A stretch of DNA of 64,000 nucleotides from NCBI RefSeq assembly GCF_026241095.1, contig NZ_JAPFGB010000023.1, forward strand, positions 1-64,000, in the 5' to 3' direction. Shown one piece after another: positions 43,767 to 51,207 of the stretch (position 1 is the first letter of the stretch; each line of letters opens with the position of its first letter). The stretch is from Saccharopolyspora sp. NFXS83. GTDB taxonomy: Bacteria; Actinomycetota; Actinomycetes; Mycobacteriales; Pseudonocardiaceae. Made by a program: the position numbers and the translations under genes. Under the pieces are notes generated by a model. It was not told the DNA's origin. It was given only the letters and a program-made list of their open reading frames with translations, and did not search any database.

Positions 43767-44630
43767 TCACCCCGACGCCCCGGGAAAAGAAGCGAAGTAC
43801 GCCGCTGCCATGTCTTCGTTGCCGTGGCCTGCTTCTGCTGCGCGGCGAAACCGTTCGCGCACGGCTTCGGCCACGTCGAGCCGCAACTCGCCGGCCGCTT
43901 CGGCGATGAGGCTCGCGTCCTTGTGCGCGCCGCTCACGGTGAACGAGGGGGTGTAGTCCCCGGACACGATGGCGCCGCCCTTGATGTGGGCGTACGGGGA
44001 GTCGACGGCACCGCCGGAGATGGCGTCCAGGAACAGTTGTGGCCGCACGCCGAGGGATTCGGCGAGCGCGATCGATTCTCCGACGGCGTTGGTCAACGAC
44101 AGCACCCAGTTGTTCGCGGCGAGCTTGAGCCGAGTCCCGTCTCCGTGCGCCGCGTCCGCGCCGAGCCACAGGGTGCGGGCACCGACCGCGTCGAACACTG
44201 GTCCCGCCTGGTCGCGGATCTGTTCCGGTCCGGCGGCGAGCACCGTCAGCGTGCCTTGCACGGCGGGACCGCGGGTGCCGAGCACGGGTGCGTCCACCAG
44301 GGTCAGCTCGCCCGCGATCTCGGCGATCTCGGCGATGCCCGTCAGGCCGATCGTCGCCATCTGCAGCCATGGGGCGCCCGCGGGCAGTTCGGGGGCGGCG
44401 GCGCGCCCTGCGGCGGCGGTCGATTCCGCGTCGAGCAGCATCGTGACGAGCACGTCCGCGCCGCGCGCCGCGTCGGCCGGGCTTTCGGCGATGGTGGCGC
44501 CGTCGGCGGCGAGTTCTTCGGCGCGGGACCGGGTCCGGTTCCAGGCGCGCACCGCGAAGCCGTGCGCGAGCAGGTTGCGCACCATCGGTGCGCCCATCGT
44601 CCCGGTTCCGAGGAAGGCCACGGTTGTCAT
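43767..44630 (-). CDS. NAD(P)-dependent beta-hydroxyacid dehydrogenase (HIBADH-like)
   Basis: A 287-residue dehydrogenase of the 3-hydroxyisobutyrate/6-phosphogluconate family. It begins V-A-F-L-G-T-G-T-M-G-A-P-M, the NADP-binding G-x-G-x-x-G motif, and has the substrate-binding Gly-rich segment and catalytic Lys within S-G-A-H-K-D-A-S-L. ATG 44630 gives the family's normal N-terminus; the frame extends upstream without support. It is convergent with the sugar operon and monocistronic. Tartronate-semialdehyde reductase or glyoxylate reductase activity is possible. Confidence 0.9.
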   Translation of the reverse strand: MTTVAFLGTGTMGAPMVRNLLAHGFAVRAWNRTRSRAEELAADGATIAESPADAARGADVLVTMLLDAESTAAAGRAAAPELPAGAPWLQMATIGLTGIAEIAEIAGELTLVDAPVLGTRGPAVQGTLTVLAAGPEQIRDQAGPVFDAVGARTLWLGADAAHGDGTRLKLAANNWVLSLTNAVGESIALAESLGVRPQLFLDAISGGAVDSPYAHIKGGAIVSGDYTPSFTVSGAHKDASLIAEAAGELRLDVAEAVRERFRRAAEAGHGNEDMAAAYFASFPGASG

Positions 44631-44855
44631 CGTTCGCGTCCCAACATGTCGCTGATCGTCGGAGCGGGGGCCGGAGCCGCCCTGCGCTGATTGTGCGCGT
44701 CCGCCCGGCCCCCGTCCGCCGGGCGCTGCCGCGGCGAGTCCATGACCTTGGCTGGATCTTGTCGCTAAATGGCGTTGCCGCCACTCGAAACGCCGCTGGG
44801 CGCGCCGCATGCTTGTGGCAGCTCACCGAACAGCCTTCGAGAAGGGAACCCGACG

Positions 44856-45053
44856 ATGCGTGCACTGCTCACCGCTTGCGGGAACGTCGTCCGAGACTTC
44901 GCCTACGGCATCGATGCCGGTCACGCCATCAAGCACGGGGCCGCTCCGGCTCCGCAGCCCGCGCTGCGGGTGGCGAGCCGGCGTCGCGCCGAGGCGCCGA
45001 TCCGCACCCGCGTCCACCGCCCCGTCAGCGCCCGGTTGGAAGTGGCGGGATAG
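44856..45053 (+). CDS. 65-residue small basic protein, unknown
   Basis: A 65-residue protein (start M-R-A-L-L-T-A-C-G-N-V-V-R-D-F-A-Y-G) with an Ala/Pro/Arg-rich basic C-terminal half. I do not recognise it. Support comes from GAAGGGA about 9 bases before ATG 44856 and from a perfect 10-bp terminator hairpin that begins 6 bases after the stop, which frames a monocistronic unit. The lack of any known relatives keeps confidence low. Confidence 0.5.
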   Translation: MRALLTACGNVVRDFAYGIDAGHAIKHGAAPAPQPALRVASRRRAEAPIRTRVHRPVSARLEVAG

Positions 45054-45059
45054 GGGCCG

Positions 45060-45085
45060 GTCCCCGCGGGACGGTCCGCGGGGAC
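45060..45085 (+). terminator. Hairpin after the 65-residue ORF
   Basis: GTCCCCGCGG (45060-45069) and CCGCGGGGAC (45076-45085) pair perfectly around a 6-base loop. It begins 6 bases after the stop of the small ORF. Confidence 0.7.
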
Positions 45086-45306
45086 GTCCCGTCGCCATCC
45101 GGGACACCACGCCGACAGGAGGTGCGACACCGGCGGCCCCGGTTGCGGCAGACCATTTCGATCACCTGTTCACCGGTACCCGGGTACGTCTGATCGGACG
45201 TGGTTCGCGGGACCGAACGGACCTCGCCGACCTTCGGCGGATTCAGCGGAGCTCACTGGCCTCGGATCCGCTCCTGCTCTCCTACCAGTGCCGATGTCCG
45301 GAAAAC

Positions 45307-45396
45307 CCGCATTCGCGGGTCCCGCCACCTGGGCGGGAACGCGGATCGAAGCGGGAACGGCATCTCTTCCGGGACCCGGATGCTGACGCATCCGGG
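45307..45396. other. Intergenic stretch 45054-45483 with tandem hairpins before the regulator gene
   Basis: The 430-base gap holds no convincing gene. It carries the terminator at 45060-45085 and then stem-loops CCCGC/GCGGG (about 45307-45320), CCCGCC/GGGCGGG (about 45322-45342) and CCCGGATGC/GCATCCGGG (45375-45396, a perfect 9-bp stem). These lie 90-180 bases upstream of the LuxR gene and could be a structured leader or terminators. A minus-strand frame of 107 codons crosses the region but has no start signal. Confidence 0.5.
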
Positions 45397-45483
45397 CCGT
45401 TAGAGTGAGCTGGTTTCGGTCGTATCGGTTCTCCCAGTTCAACGGGCTTCGCGGTCCGAGCAACTGCCAGGAGGAGACGGAGA

Positions 45484-46485
45484 ATGCAGGCACGGTTGTC
45501 CCCCGAGTCGGTCGCGCTGTACAAGTTCGCGGTGTCCACTCCGTCCTGGACGAACGGGCAGGCCGCGCGTGAACTGGGCCTGACCGAACGCGAGGTGGTG
45601 GACGCCGAGCAGTTGTTGCTGGCGCTGCGGCTGCTGCGCGTGTCGCCGGACGGCCAGCGCGAACACGACGCCGTGGGCCCGGAAACGGCGCTCGCGGAGC
45701 TGTTGTACGACGACGAGGCGGAGATCCGTCGCAGGCAGGTCGAGCTGGCGCGGATGCGTGGCGAGGTGATGTGCCTGCTGCCGACCTACTACGAGGGTCG
45801 GCGGGCGCAGCGGCGGCACGAGGCGATCGACGTGATCGAGGACGTCGCCACCATCAACCAGCTGATCGCCGACAGCGCCCGCCAGGCCGCCCAGCAGGTC
45901 CTGATCGCGCATCCCGGTGGAGGTATGGACGCCGGCAACATCGACCGCATCCTCCAGGTGGACTTGGACATCCTGGCGCGCGGAATCGAACTGCGGATCC
46001 TGCTGCAGCACTCGACGCGGTCGCATCCGCCGTCGCAGGAGCACGCCAGGAAGGTCTCCGAAGCGGGTGGGCTGATCAAGACGGTGCCGATCGTGCCGCG
46101 CCGGCTGCTGGTCTACGACCGGGAGGTCGCCTACATCCCGCTGGACGGCGGGGACGTCTCGAAGGGCGCGCTGCGCATCAAGGAACCCGCGGTGGTCGAC
46201 TTCGTGACCGCCACGTTCACGTCCATGTGGGATGCGGGGCGACCGATGGGGGTCGGTCCCGACGACGAGGTCGACGACATCCGCTCCGAGCTGACGCGTT
46301 CGATCCTGGGGCAGCTGGCGACCGGGGCGAAGGACGAACTGATCGCGCGGCGACTGGGGATGTCGGTCCGGACCTGCCGCAGGCACATCGCGGCGATCAT
46401 GTCGCACCTGCGGGCGGAGAGCCGGTTCCAGGCGGGTGCTCTCTCGGAGCACCTCGGCCTGCTCGAAGACGAGGGGTACCGCTGA
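45484..46485 (+). CDS. LuxR-type regulator with TrmB-like N-terminus
   Basis: A 333-residue regulator. The N-terminus (Y-K-F-A-V-S-T-P-S-W, A-A-R-E-L-G-L-T-E-R-E-V-V-D-A) is a TrmB-like winged helix, the middle (residues about 120-240) resembles a PLD-like sensor domain, and the C-terminus is a GerE/LuxR HTH (I-A-R-R-L-G-M-S-V-R-T-C-R-R-H-I). There is no receiver domain. Such proteins are frequent pathway-specific regulators in actinomycetes. AGGAGGAG lies just before ATG 45484. It heads the putative biosynthetic locus and stands beside a small peptide gene. Confidence 0.88.
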   Translation: MQARLSPESVALYKFAVSTPSWTNGQAARELGLTEREVVDAEQLLLALRLLRVSPDGQREHDAVGPETALAELLYDDEAEIRRRQVELARMRGEVMCLLPTYYEGRRAQRRHEAIDVIEDVATINQLIADSARQAAQQVLIAHPGGGMDAGNIDRILQVDLDILARGIELRILLQHSTRSHPPSQEHARKVSEAGGLIKTVPIVPRRLLVYDREVAYIPLDGGDVSKGALRIKEPAVVDFVTATFTSMWDAGRPMGVGPDDEVDDIRSELTRSILGQLATGAKDELIARRLGMSVRTCRRHIAAIMSHLRAESRFQAGALSEHLGLLEDEGYR

Positions 46486-46497
46486 TTCGGCGTATTT

Positions 46498-46518
46498 GCA
46501 CCCTCGCGATGCGGGTGC
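46498..46518 (+). terminator. Short hairpin after the LuxR regulator gene
   Basis: GCACCC (46498-46503) pairs with GGGTGC (46513-46518) 13 bases after the stop. Only 6 bp and no T-run, so a weak terminator at best; another small stem CTTCG-TTG-CGAAG lies at about 46568-46580. Confidence 0.35.
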
Positions 46519-46668
46519 GCGTGGTAGTTCGCTGCCAGTCAGGAAGCTGACAGCCGACGTATCTGGACTTCGTTGCGAAGCACGCACGATGATTGTGTCA
46601 CCGAGGCAAGGGGTTAATCGAAAGTCTCGGAACCACAGTCGCAGCACTTCGCAAAAAAGGGGACCACA

Positions 46669-46845
46669 GTGAACGCGAAGACCACTTCCATGGTGATCAT
46701 TGCCGGCGCGCTCGTTTTCCCGCACGTGGCAGAGGGAGGCACCCCGGGGCTCGCCGGTGGTTCCGCCATCGTGTCGGAATCCGCTCTGGGATTCGGCGCG
46801 CAGGACGGCAACGGCAACGGCTGGCGGATGACGAACGCGGTGTGA
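46669..46845 (+). CDS. 58-residue putative secreted/signalling peptide
   Basis: A 58-residue peptide that starts (M)N-A-K-T-T-S with a hydrophobic core M-V-I-I-A-G-A-L-V-F and ends D-G-N-G-N-G-W-R-M-T-N-A-V. The N-terminal half looks like a weak signal sequence and the C-terminal half is Gly/Asn-rich and polar. GTG 46669 is preceded by an excellent ribosome binding site, AAAAAAGGGG at 46652-46661, in a 183-base intergenic region. It lies between a LuxR/TrmB regulator and a hotdog protein. It could be a peptide pheromone or a RiPP-like precursor; no modification enzyme of a known RiPP class is nearby. Confidence 0.6.
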   Translation: MNAKTTSMVIIAGALVFPHVAEGGTPGLAGGSAIVSESALGFGAQDGNGNGWRMTNAV

Positions 46846-46902
46846 GCGCCTCCCACTTTGCGACGAGGACATGAGGCGACCAGGCCCGGGAATGAGGATG
46901 TG

Positions 46903-47307
46903 GTGAACCCGAACAAGGTGCGCAGCCACGTTGAGATCGACCACGTCGTCGGCCCGTCGGACACCGCGCAGCGCTGGGGCGGCGATCTCCCGGTGCTGGC
47001 GACCCCGGTTCTGGTGTGGTTGAGCGAGGTCGCCGCCGTCGAATCCCTCGAAGCGGCGCTCGACGAGGACGAGGCGAGCGTGAGCGTCCGGCACGACGCG
47101 CGGCAGCTGACCACCGTCGTCGAAGGCAGTGCCGTGGTCGTCCGGGTCACCTCCGTCGGCGCCTCCCCGCGGGTCGCCGTGTTCGACATCGAGGCGAGCG
47201 ACCACAACGGGATCATGTTCCGCTCGATGCACGTCCGGGAGATCGTCAAGGTGCACGGTTCGGACGACGTCTGCCACGGTTACCGCGGGTTGTTCGGCGT
47301 GCGCTAG
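46903..47307 (+). CDS. FlK-like hotdog thioesterase
   Basis: A 134-residue hotdog-fold protein resembling fluoroacetyl-CoA thioesterase FlK. The three FlK catalytic residues have counterparts: Thr34 (L-A-T-P), Glu42 (L-S-E-V, eight residues on, as in FlK Thr42/Glu50) and His64 (V-R-H-D-A). The substrate is unlikely to be fluoroacetyl-CoA, and these proteins occur widely as housekeeping or pathway thioesterases. GTG 46903 has GAGG at 46894-46897; GTG 46900 is an alternative. Confidence 0.75.
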   Translation: MNPNKVRSHVEIDHVVGPSDTAQRWGGDLPVLATPVLVWLSEVAAVESLEAALDEDEASVSVRHDARQLTTVVEGSAVVVRVTSVGASPRVAVFDIEASDHNGIMFRSMHVREIVKVHGSDDVCHGYRGLFGVR

Positions 47308-47533
47308 TCCGCCGCGAAATCCGGTCGGCAGCCGGACGCCGATCGGGTCCATTCGGTGCCGCGGACGGCCGAACCGCACCCCGTCATTCTTCTCCCTCGC
47401 GCGACCGCATCAGCCGTTGAATGCGATTTAGAGAATTATTCCCCGGAAGCAGTGCGCCCTGAATCGTTCCTTTCTCGTTCGGTGGCCGCTGTTCGAGTGA
47501 AGGCGAATTCAGGCTATCCGGAAAGTGGGCGAC

Positions 47534-48232
47534 ATGGACGTGGAACTGATCGTGTTCGACTGCGACGGCGTGCTCGTAGACAGCGAACGGCTCAGCGCCG
47601 AGGTGCTGCGGGACATGGCAGCCGAACTGGGGATCGCCTTCACCTCGGGCGCGGCGCTGGAGCACCTCCGGGGACGCAAGGTCGCCGAGTGGGTGGCGGA
47701 ACTGGCCGGCCTGCGCCGGGGCGGGGTGCCCGCCGACTTCACTGACGAATTCCGCAGGCGCACGGCCGAGGCGTTCGACGCGCAGCTGGTCCCGGTACCG
47801 GGAGTGCGCGAGGTCCTCGACGTCGTGGACGTGCCCTACTGCGTCGCGTCCAGCGCTCCGCTGCACAAGATCCACCACACGCTCGGGCTCACCGGACTGC
47901 TGTCGTACTTCGGCGACCGCGTCCACAGCGCGTACGAGGTCGGTTCCTGGAAACCGGACCCGGACCTGTTCCTGCACGCCGCCCGCGACGCCGGGGTCGA
48001 CCCCGCGCACTGCGTCGTCGTCGAGGACAGCGTTCCCGGCGTCCGCGCCGGAGTCGCCGCAGGCATGACCGTCCTCGGTTACGCCCCGCCCGGCAGCGGG
48101 ATGGGCCCGGTGCTCGCGGAACGTGGCGCGCACCCCTTCCCCGCGATGTCCGAACTGCCGCGGTTGATCGACCGGCTGCGGAGCTCGGGAGGTCTCGTCG
48201 ACGCGGTGGCGCACCCGTCCGCCGCGTCCTGA
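47534..48232 (+). CDS. HAD phosphatase, beta-phosphoglucomutase-like
   Basis: A 232-residue HAD enzyme with V-F-D-C-D-G-V-L-V-D-S-E (Asp9 and Asp11), C-V-A-S-S-A-P (motif II), the Lys in W-K-P-D-P-D-L and V-V-E-D-S-V-P-G. It is of the same subfamily as the HAD at 37409 but clearly not a recent copy. Next to a transaldolase-family gene it may dephosphorylate the transaldolase product. ATG 47534 is preferred; GTG 47525 is possible. Confidence 0.88.
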   Translation: MDVELIVFDCDGVLVDSERLSAEVLRDMAAELGIAFTSGAALEHLRGRKVAEWVAELAGLRRGGVPADFTDEFRRRTAEAFDAQLVPVPGVREVLDVVDVPYCVASSAPLHKIHHTLGLTGLLSYFGDRVHSAYEVGSWKPDPDLFLHAARDAGVDPAHCVVVEDSVPGVRAGVAAGMTVLGYAPPGSGMGPVLAERGAHPFPAMSELPRLIDRLRSSGGLVDAVAHPSAAS

Positions 48233-48269
48233 ACGTCCTTCACCGGTACGAGAAGCGAGGTTGATCCAC

Positions 48270-49484
48270 TTGTCACGCGTTTTGGAAAAGCTGCAGCGCA
48301 CCCACGACACGGCCGAGATCTGGTGGGACTCCTCACCGCTCGACTTCCCCGCTTGGCGCGACGGGCTGCTCGCCTCCGCGCCGGACTCCGCGACCCGCGA
48401 GCGCTGGGCCGGGCGGCTCGACCGGTTCCTGGATCCCGAGGATCCGGGCAGATCGCTGGTGCGGGGGGTGACGACGAACCCGTCGCTGGTGTCGGCGAGC
48501 GTGCTCTCCGGTTCCCGCAAGTGGGCGGGGTGGTTGCGCGAAACCGGGCTCACCGACCCTGAGGACGCGTTCAGCACCGTCTACGAGGAGGTGCTGCGCC
48601 GGGCCGCGAACCACATGCGACCGCAGTGGGACGCCACCGAGGGCCGCTACGGCTGGGTCTCCGGCCAGCTCGACCCGCGGGTGATGTTCCAGGCACAGCG
48701 GATGCGGGAGCAGGGCAGGAGGTTCGCCGCGATCGCGCCGAACCTGATGGTGAAGGTGCCCGGCACCGCGCAGGGCTACCAGGTGGTCCGCGACCTGGTA
48801 GCCGAAGGCATCTCGATCAACGGGACGTTGTCGTACACGGTGCCGCAGTTCGCGGCCTGCGTGCGAGCGGTCGAGGACGGGTTGGTCGAAGCACGGGCCG
48901 CAGGCCGAGACCTCTCCCGGTGGCGCGCGGTGTTCACGCACATGATCGGCCGGTTCGGCGCGAACGTCGACCTGCAGCTGGAGGCCGCCGCGCGGGGCAT
49001 CACCTTGGAGACCCGCGACCTGCGGTGGGCGGAACTGGCGATCCTCAAGCGGATCCACTCGATGATCCGGCAGCGCGGGCTCCCGATCAAGCTGCTGCTG
49101 TCGAGCCTGCAGACCGACGATCCCGCCGACGGCTGGCTCAGCGCTCACCTGGAGCAGAGCGCGGGTGCGGACATCGCCTACACCTGCAAGCCGTCGTTCA
49201 TCGCGGAACTCCTCCGCCGCGAGGACGAGTTCGGCGAGTTCCGCCCCGGTGCCATCGACGACGAGGTGCCCGACGACGTGCTGCGCAAGCTCGACCGGCT
49301 CCCGTCGTTCCGCGACGCCTACGCCGTCAACGGCATGGCACCCGCGGAGTTCGGGCAGTACGGCTGCTTCATCTCCACCTACGCCGAGGTGATGCAGAAC
49401 AACCGGGCGCTGCTGGACTTCGCCGCCCGCCAGGCGCACCAGGGAGACCGGCACCGGACGCCGCTGCTGGCGGCCTCCAGCTGA
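48270..49484 (+). CDS. Transaldolase-family enzyme
   Basis: A 404-residue enzyme with the transaldolase signature R-G-V-T-T-N-P-S-L near residue 67, Schiff-base Lys162 in L-M-V-K-V-P-G-T, and G-I-S-I-N-G-T-L-S-Y-T. It is longer than classical TalB (about 317 residues) and differs in its N-terminal start T-H-D-T-A-E-I-W-W-D-S-S. As a housekeeping transaldolase would be misplaced here, a dedicated C3-unit transfer in the pathway is likely, for example to build an unusual sugar. TTG 48270 has GAGG at nine bases; TTG 48261 is an alternative start. Confidence 0.85.
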   Translation: MSRVLEKLQRTHDTAEIWWDSSPLDFPAWRDGLLASAPDSATRERWAGRLDRFLDPEDPGRSLVRGVTTNPSLVSASVLSGSRKWAGWLRETGLTDPEDAFSTVYEEVLRRAANHMRPQWDATEGRYGWVSGQLDPRVMFQAQRMREQGRRFAAIAPNLMVKVPGTAQGYQVVRDLVAEGISINGTLSYTVPQFAACVRAVEDGLVEARAAGRDLSRWRAVFTHMIGRFGANVDLQLEAAARGITLETRDLRWAELAILKRIHSMIRQRGLPIKLLLSSLQTDDPADGWLSAHLEQSAGADIAYTCKPSFIAELLRREDEFGEFRPGAIDDEVPDDVLRKLDRLPSFRDAYAVNGMAPAEFGQYGCFISTYAEVMQNNRALLDFAARQAHQGDRHRTPLLAASS

Positions 49485-49522
49485 CCGTCCAGGGATCACG
49501 ACTACGCAAGGGAAAGAGGAAC

Positions 49523-50320
49523 ATGCACCGGTCCATCACGTTGTGGAGCCATCCCCGTTCGATGTCGACGGCGCTGGAGCGCTCCTTCATCGAACGCGGG
49601 GACTTCACGGTCTTCCACGAGGAGTTCGCCTACCTGTTCTTCGTGCACGAGCAGCGCGCCGACATCCCGCACAAGAACCCCGACCCCGACCACCCGATGA
49701 CCTATCCGGACATCCGGGACCGCATGCGCGCCGCGCGCCGCGAGGCCCCGGTGTTCCACAAGGACTTCCCCTACCACGCCTTGGAGGAATTGCTGGCCGA
49801 CCCGGAGTTCCTGCTGGGGCAGACCAACACCTTCCTCATCCGCGACCCCGCGGAGGCCGTGCTCTCGCACGCCACCGTGCACCCCGGTCTCACCCGCGAG
49901 GTGCTCGGCTACGAGCAGCTGGCCCGGCTGTTCGACGAGGTCCGCGAGCTGACCGGCGAGGTCCCGGCGCTGATCAACGCCGCCGACCTGGCCACCGACC
50001 CCCAAGGCACGCTCGCCGCCTACTGCGCCGCGATCGGGCTCGATTTCCGCGCAGAGGCGCTGAACTGGTCCTCCGGCGAGGCGCCGGAGTGGAAGACGTG
50101 GAGCGGCTGGCACGACGACGTGGCGGCCAGCAGCGGTTTTGCGAAACCCGCGCGCAACTACCGGTTCTCGCTGGCCGACGAGCCGCGGCTGCGGGAGTTC
50201 GTGGACCACTGCCAGCCCTACTACGACCACCTCGACCGGTTCCGGATCCACCCCGCGCCGCGCGGCGCGTTCGACATCCCCGAACAGGCGGGGCGGCCCG
50301 AGATGGAGACGACGCCATGA
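49523..50320 (+). CDS. Sulfotransferase-like protein (PAPS-dependent)
   Basis: A 265-residue protein with a sulfotransferase-type P-loop S-H-P-R-S-M-S-T-A-L-E-R (residues 9-20, the 5'-phosphosulfate loop) and a 3'-phosphate motif I-R-D-P-A-E-A-V-L-S-H (106-116). This family is often labelled sulfotransferase-like. The presence of cysC, cysD and cysN in the same gene set strongly supports a true PAPS-dependent sulfotransferase. AAGAGGA lies just before ATG 49523; the stop overlaps the SDR start. The acceptor is unknown, presumably a hydroxyl on the transaldolase-derived or N-methylated product. Confidence 0.82.
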   Translation: MHRSITLWSHPRSMSTALERSFIERGDFTVFHEEFAYLFFVHEQRADIPHKNPDPDHPMTYPDIRDRMRAARREAPVFHKDFPYHALEELLADPEFLLGQTNTFLIRDPAEAVLSHATVHPGLTREVLGYEQLARLFDEVRELTGEVPALINAADLATDPQGTLAAYCAAIGLDFRAEALNWSSGEAPEWKTWSGWHDDVAASSGFAKPARNYRFSLADEPRLREFVDHCQPYYDHLDRFRIHPAPRGAFDIPEQAGRPEMETTP

Positions 50321-51048
50321 GCATCGAGAAGGTCATCATCACCGGCGGCGCCAACGGCGTCGGACGTGCCCTGGTGCGGCGCTGCCTCGACGACGGCCAG
50401 ACCGTGATCGCGGGCGACATCGACGAACCCGGCCTCAAGGCCCTCGCCGACGAGCACGCGGGCCGGCCGCTGGAGGTGCACACCGTCGACGTCGGCGCGC
50501 ACGAGTCCTGCGACGCGTTCCTGGACGTGGTGCTCGCCGCGCACCCCGAGGTGACCGGCCTGGTGAACAACGCCGGGCTCTACCTGGGGCAGCCGGTGCA
50601 GCAGTACGACGACGCCACGATCGACCGGGTCATCGACGTCAACGTGAAGGGGCCGGTGTGGCTCTCGCGCCGGTTCGCCGGGCACGTCATCGCCGAGGGT
50701 CGCCGCGGCGCCATCGTCAACCTCGCCTCGGTGGCAGGTGAGGTCGGCAGCTCCGATGCGCTCTACGGCACGGTGAAGGCCGGTGTGATCGGCCTGACCA
50801 AGTCGAACGCGATGAACTTCGCCCCGCACCTGCGGGTGAACGTGGTCTCGCCGGGCCTGATCATCCGGACGGCCATCGCCGACCGGATCCCGGACTACCG
50901 CTACGCCGAGTACAAGCGCCAGGAGCAGCTCGACGGCGACATCACGCCCGAAGCGGTGGCCGACGTGTGCGCCTACCTCCTCAGCGACCGGTCCGCGCTG
51001 ATGACCGGAGCAGTCCTCCGCGCCGACAACGGCTGCTACCCGCGCTGA
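50317..51048 (+). CDS. Short-chain dehydrogenase/reductase
   Basis: A 243-residue classical SDR: T-G-G-A-N-G-V-G (residues 9-16), N-N-A-G (84-87), and the catalytic Ser138, Tyr150 and Lys154 (Y-G-T-V-K). It is translationally coupled to the sulfotransferase gene (ATGA), which argues that both act in the same pathway. Substrate unknown, probably a sugar-like alcohol. Confidence 0.92.
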   Translation: MSIEKVIITGGANGVGRALVRRCLDDGQTVIAGDIDEPGLKALADEHAGRPLEVHTVDVGAHESCDAFLDVVLAAHPEVTGLVNNAGLYLGQPVQQYDDATIDRVIDVNVKGPVWLSRRFAGHVIAEGRRGAIVNLASVAGEVGSSDALYGTVKAGVIGLTKSNAMNFAPHLRVNVVSPGLIIRTAIADRIPDYRYAEYKRQEQLDGDITPEAVADVCAYLLSDRSALMTGAVLRADNGCYPR

Positions 51049-51132
51049 GGAGCCTTCGCGGGCGGTTCGGGCAGCGGCTCCGCCGCTGGCGAGACACCGA
51101 TCGACTCCGTTGCGCGAAGACTTCCGAGCGGA

Positions 51133-51165
51133 ACTCCGCCGCCCGTCCCGCGCGGGCGGCGGAGT
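51133..51165 (+). terminator. Strong hairpin dividing the locus
   Basis: ACTCCGCCGCCCG (51133-51145) and CGGGCGGCGGAGT (51153-51165) form a perfect 13-bp stem in the 159-base gap between the SDR and the NAD-binding protein. No T-run follows. A second stem CAGCGGC-TCC-GCCGCTG lies about 51072-51088. Either partial termination or mRNA processing could occur here. Confidence 0.65.
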
Positions 51166-51207
51166 CCCCGCGCCGAATCCGTCCCGCATTCCCTCCGAGG
51201 AGGACGC

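Noticed and set aside
45170-45493. 107-codon minus-strand ORF in the gap before the LuxR gene
   Set aside because: No ribosome site or recognisable domain, and it overlaps the start of the plus-strand regulator. The stretch is full of hairpins.
46669-46845. Peptide gene as a lanthipeptide or lasso-peptide precursor
   Set aside because: No LanM/LanB, B1/B2/C lasso, YcaO or radical-SAM gene lies nearby, and the peptide lacks a Cys; signalling is a better first hypothesis.
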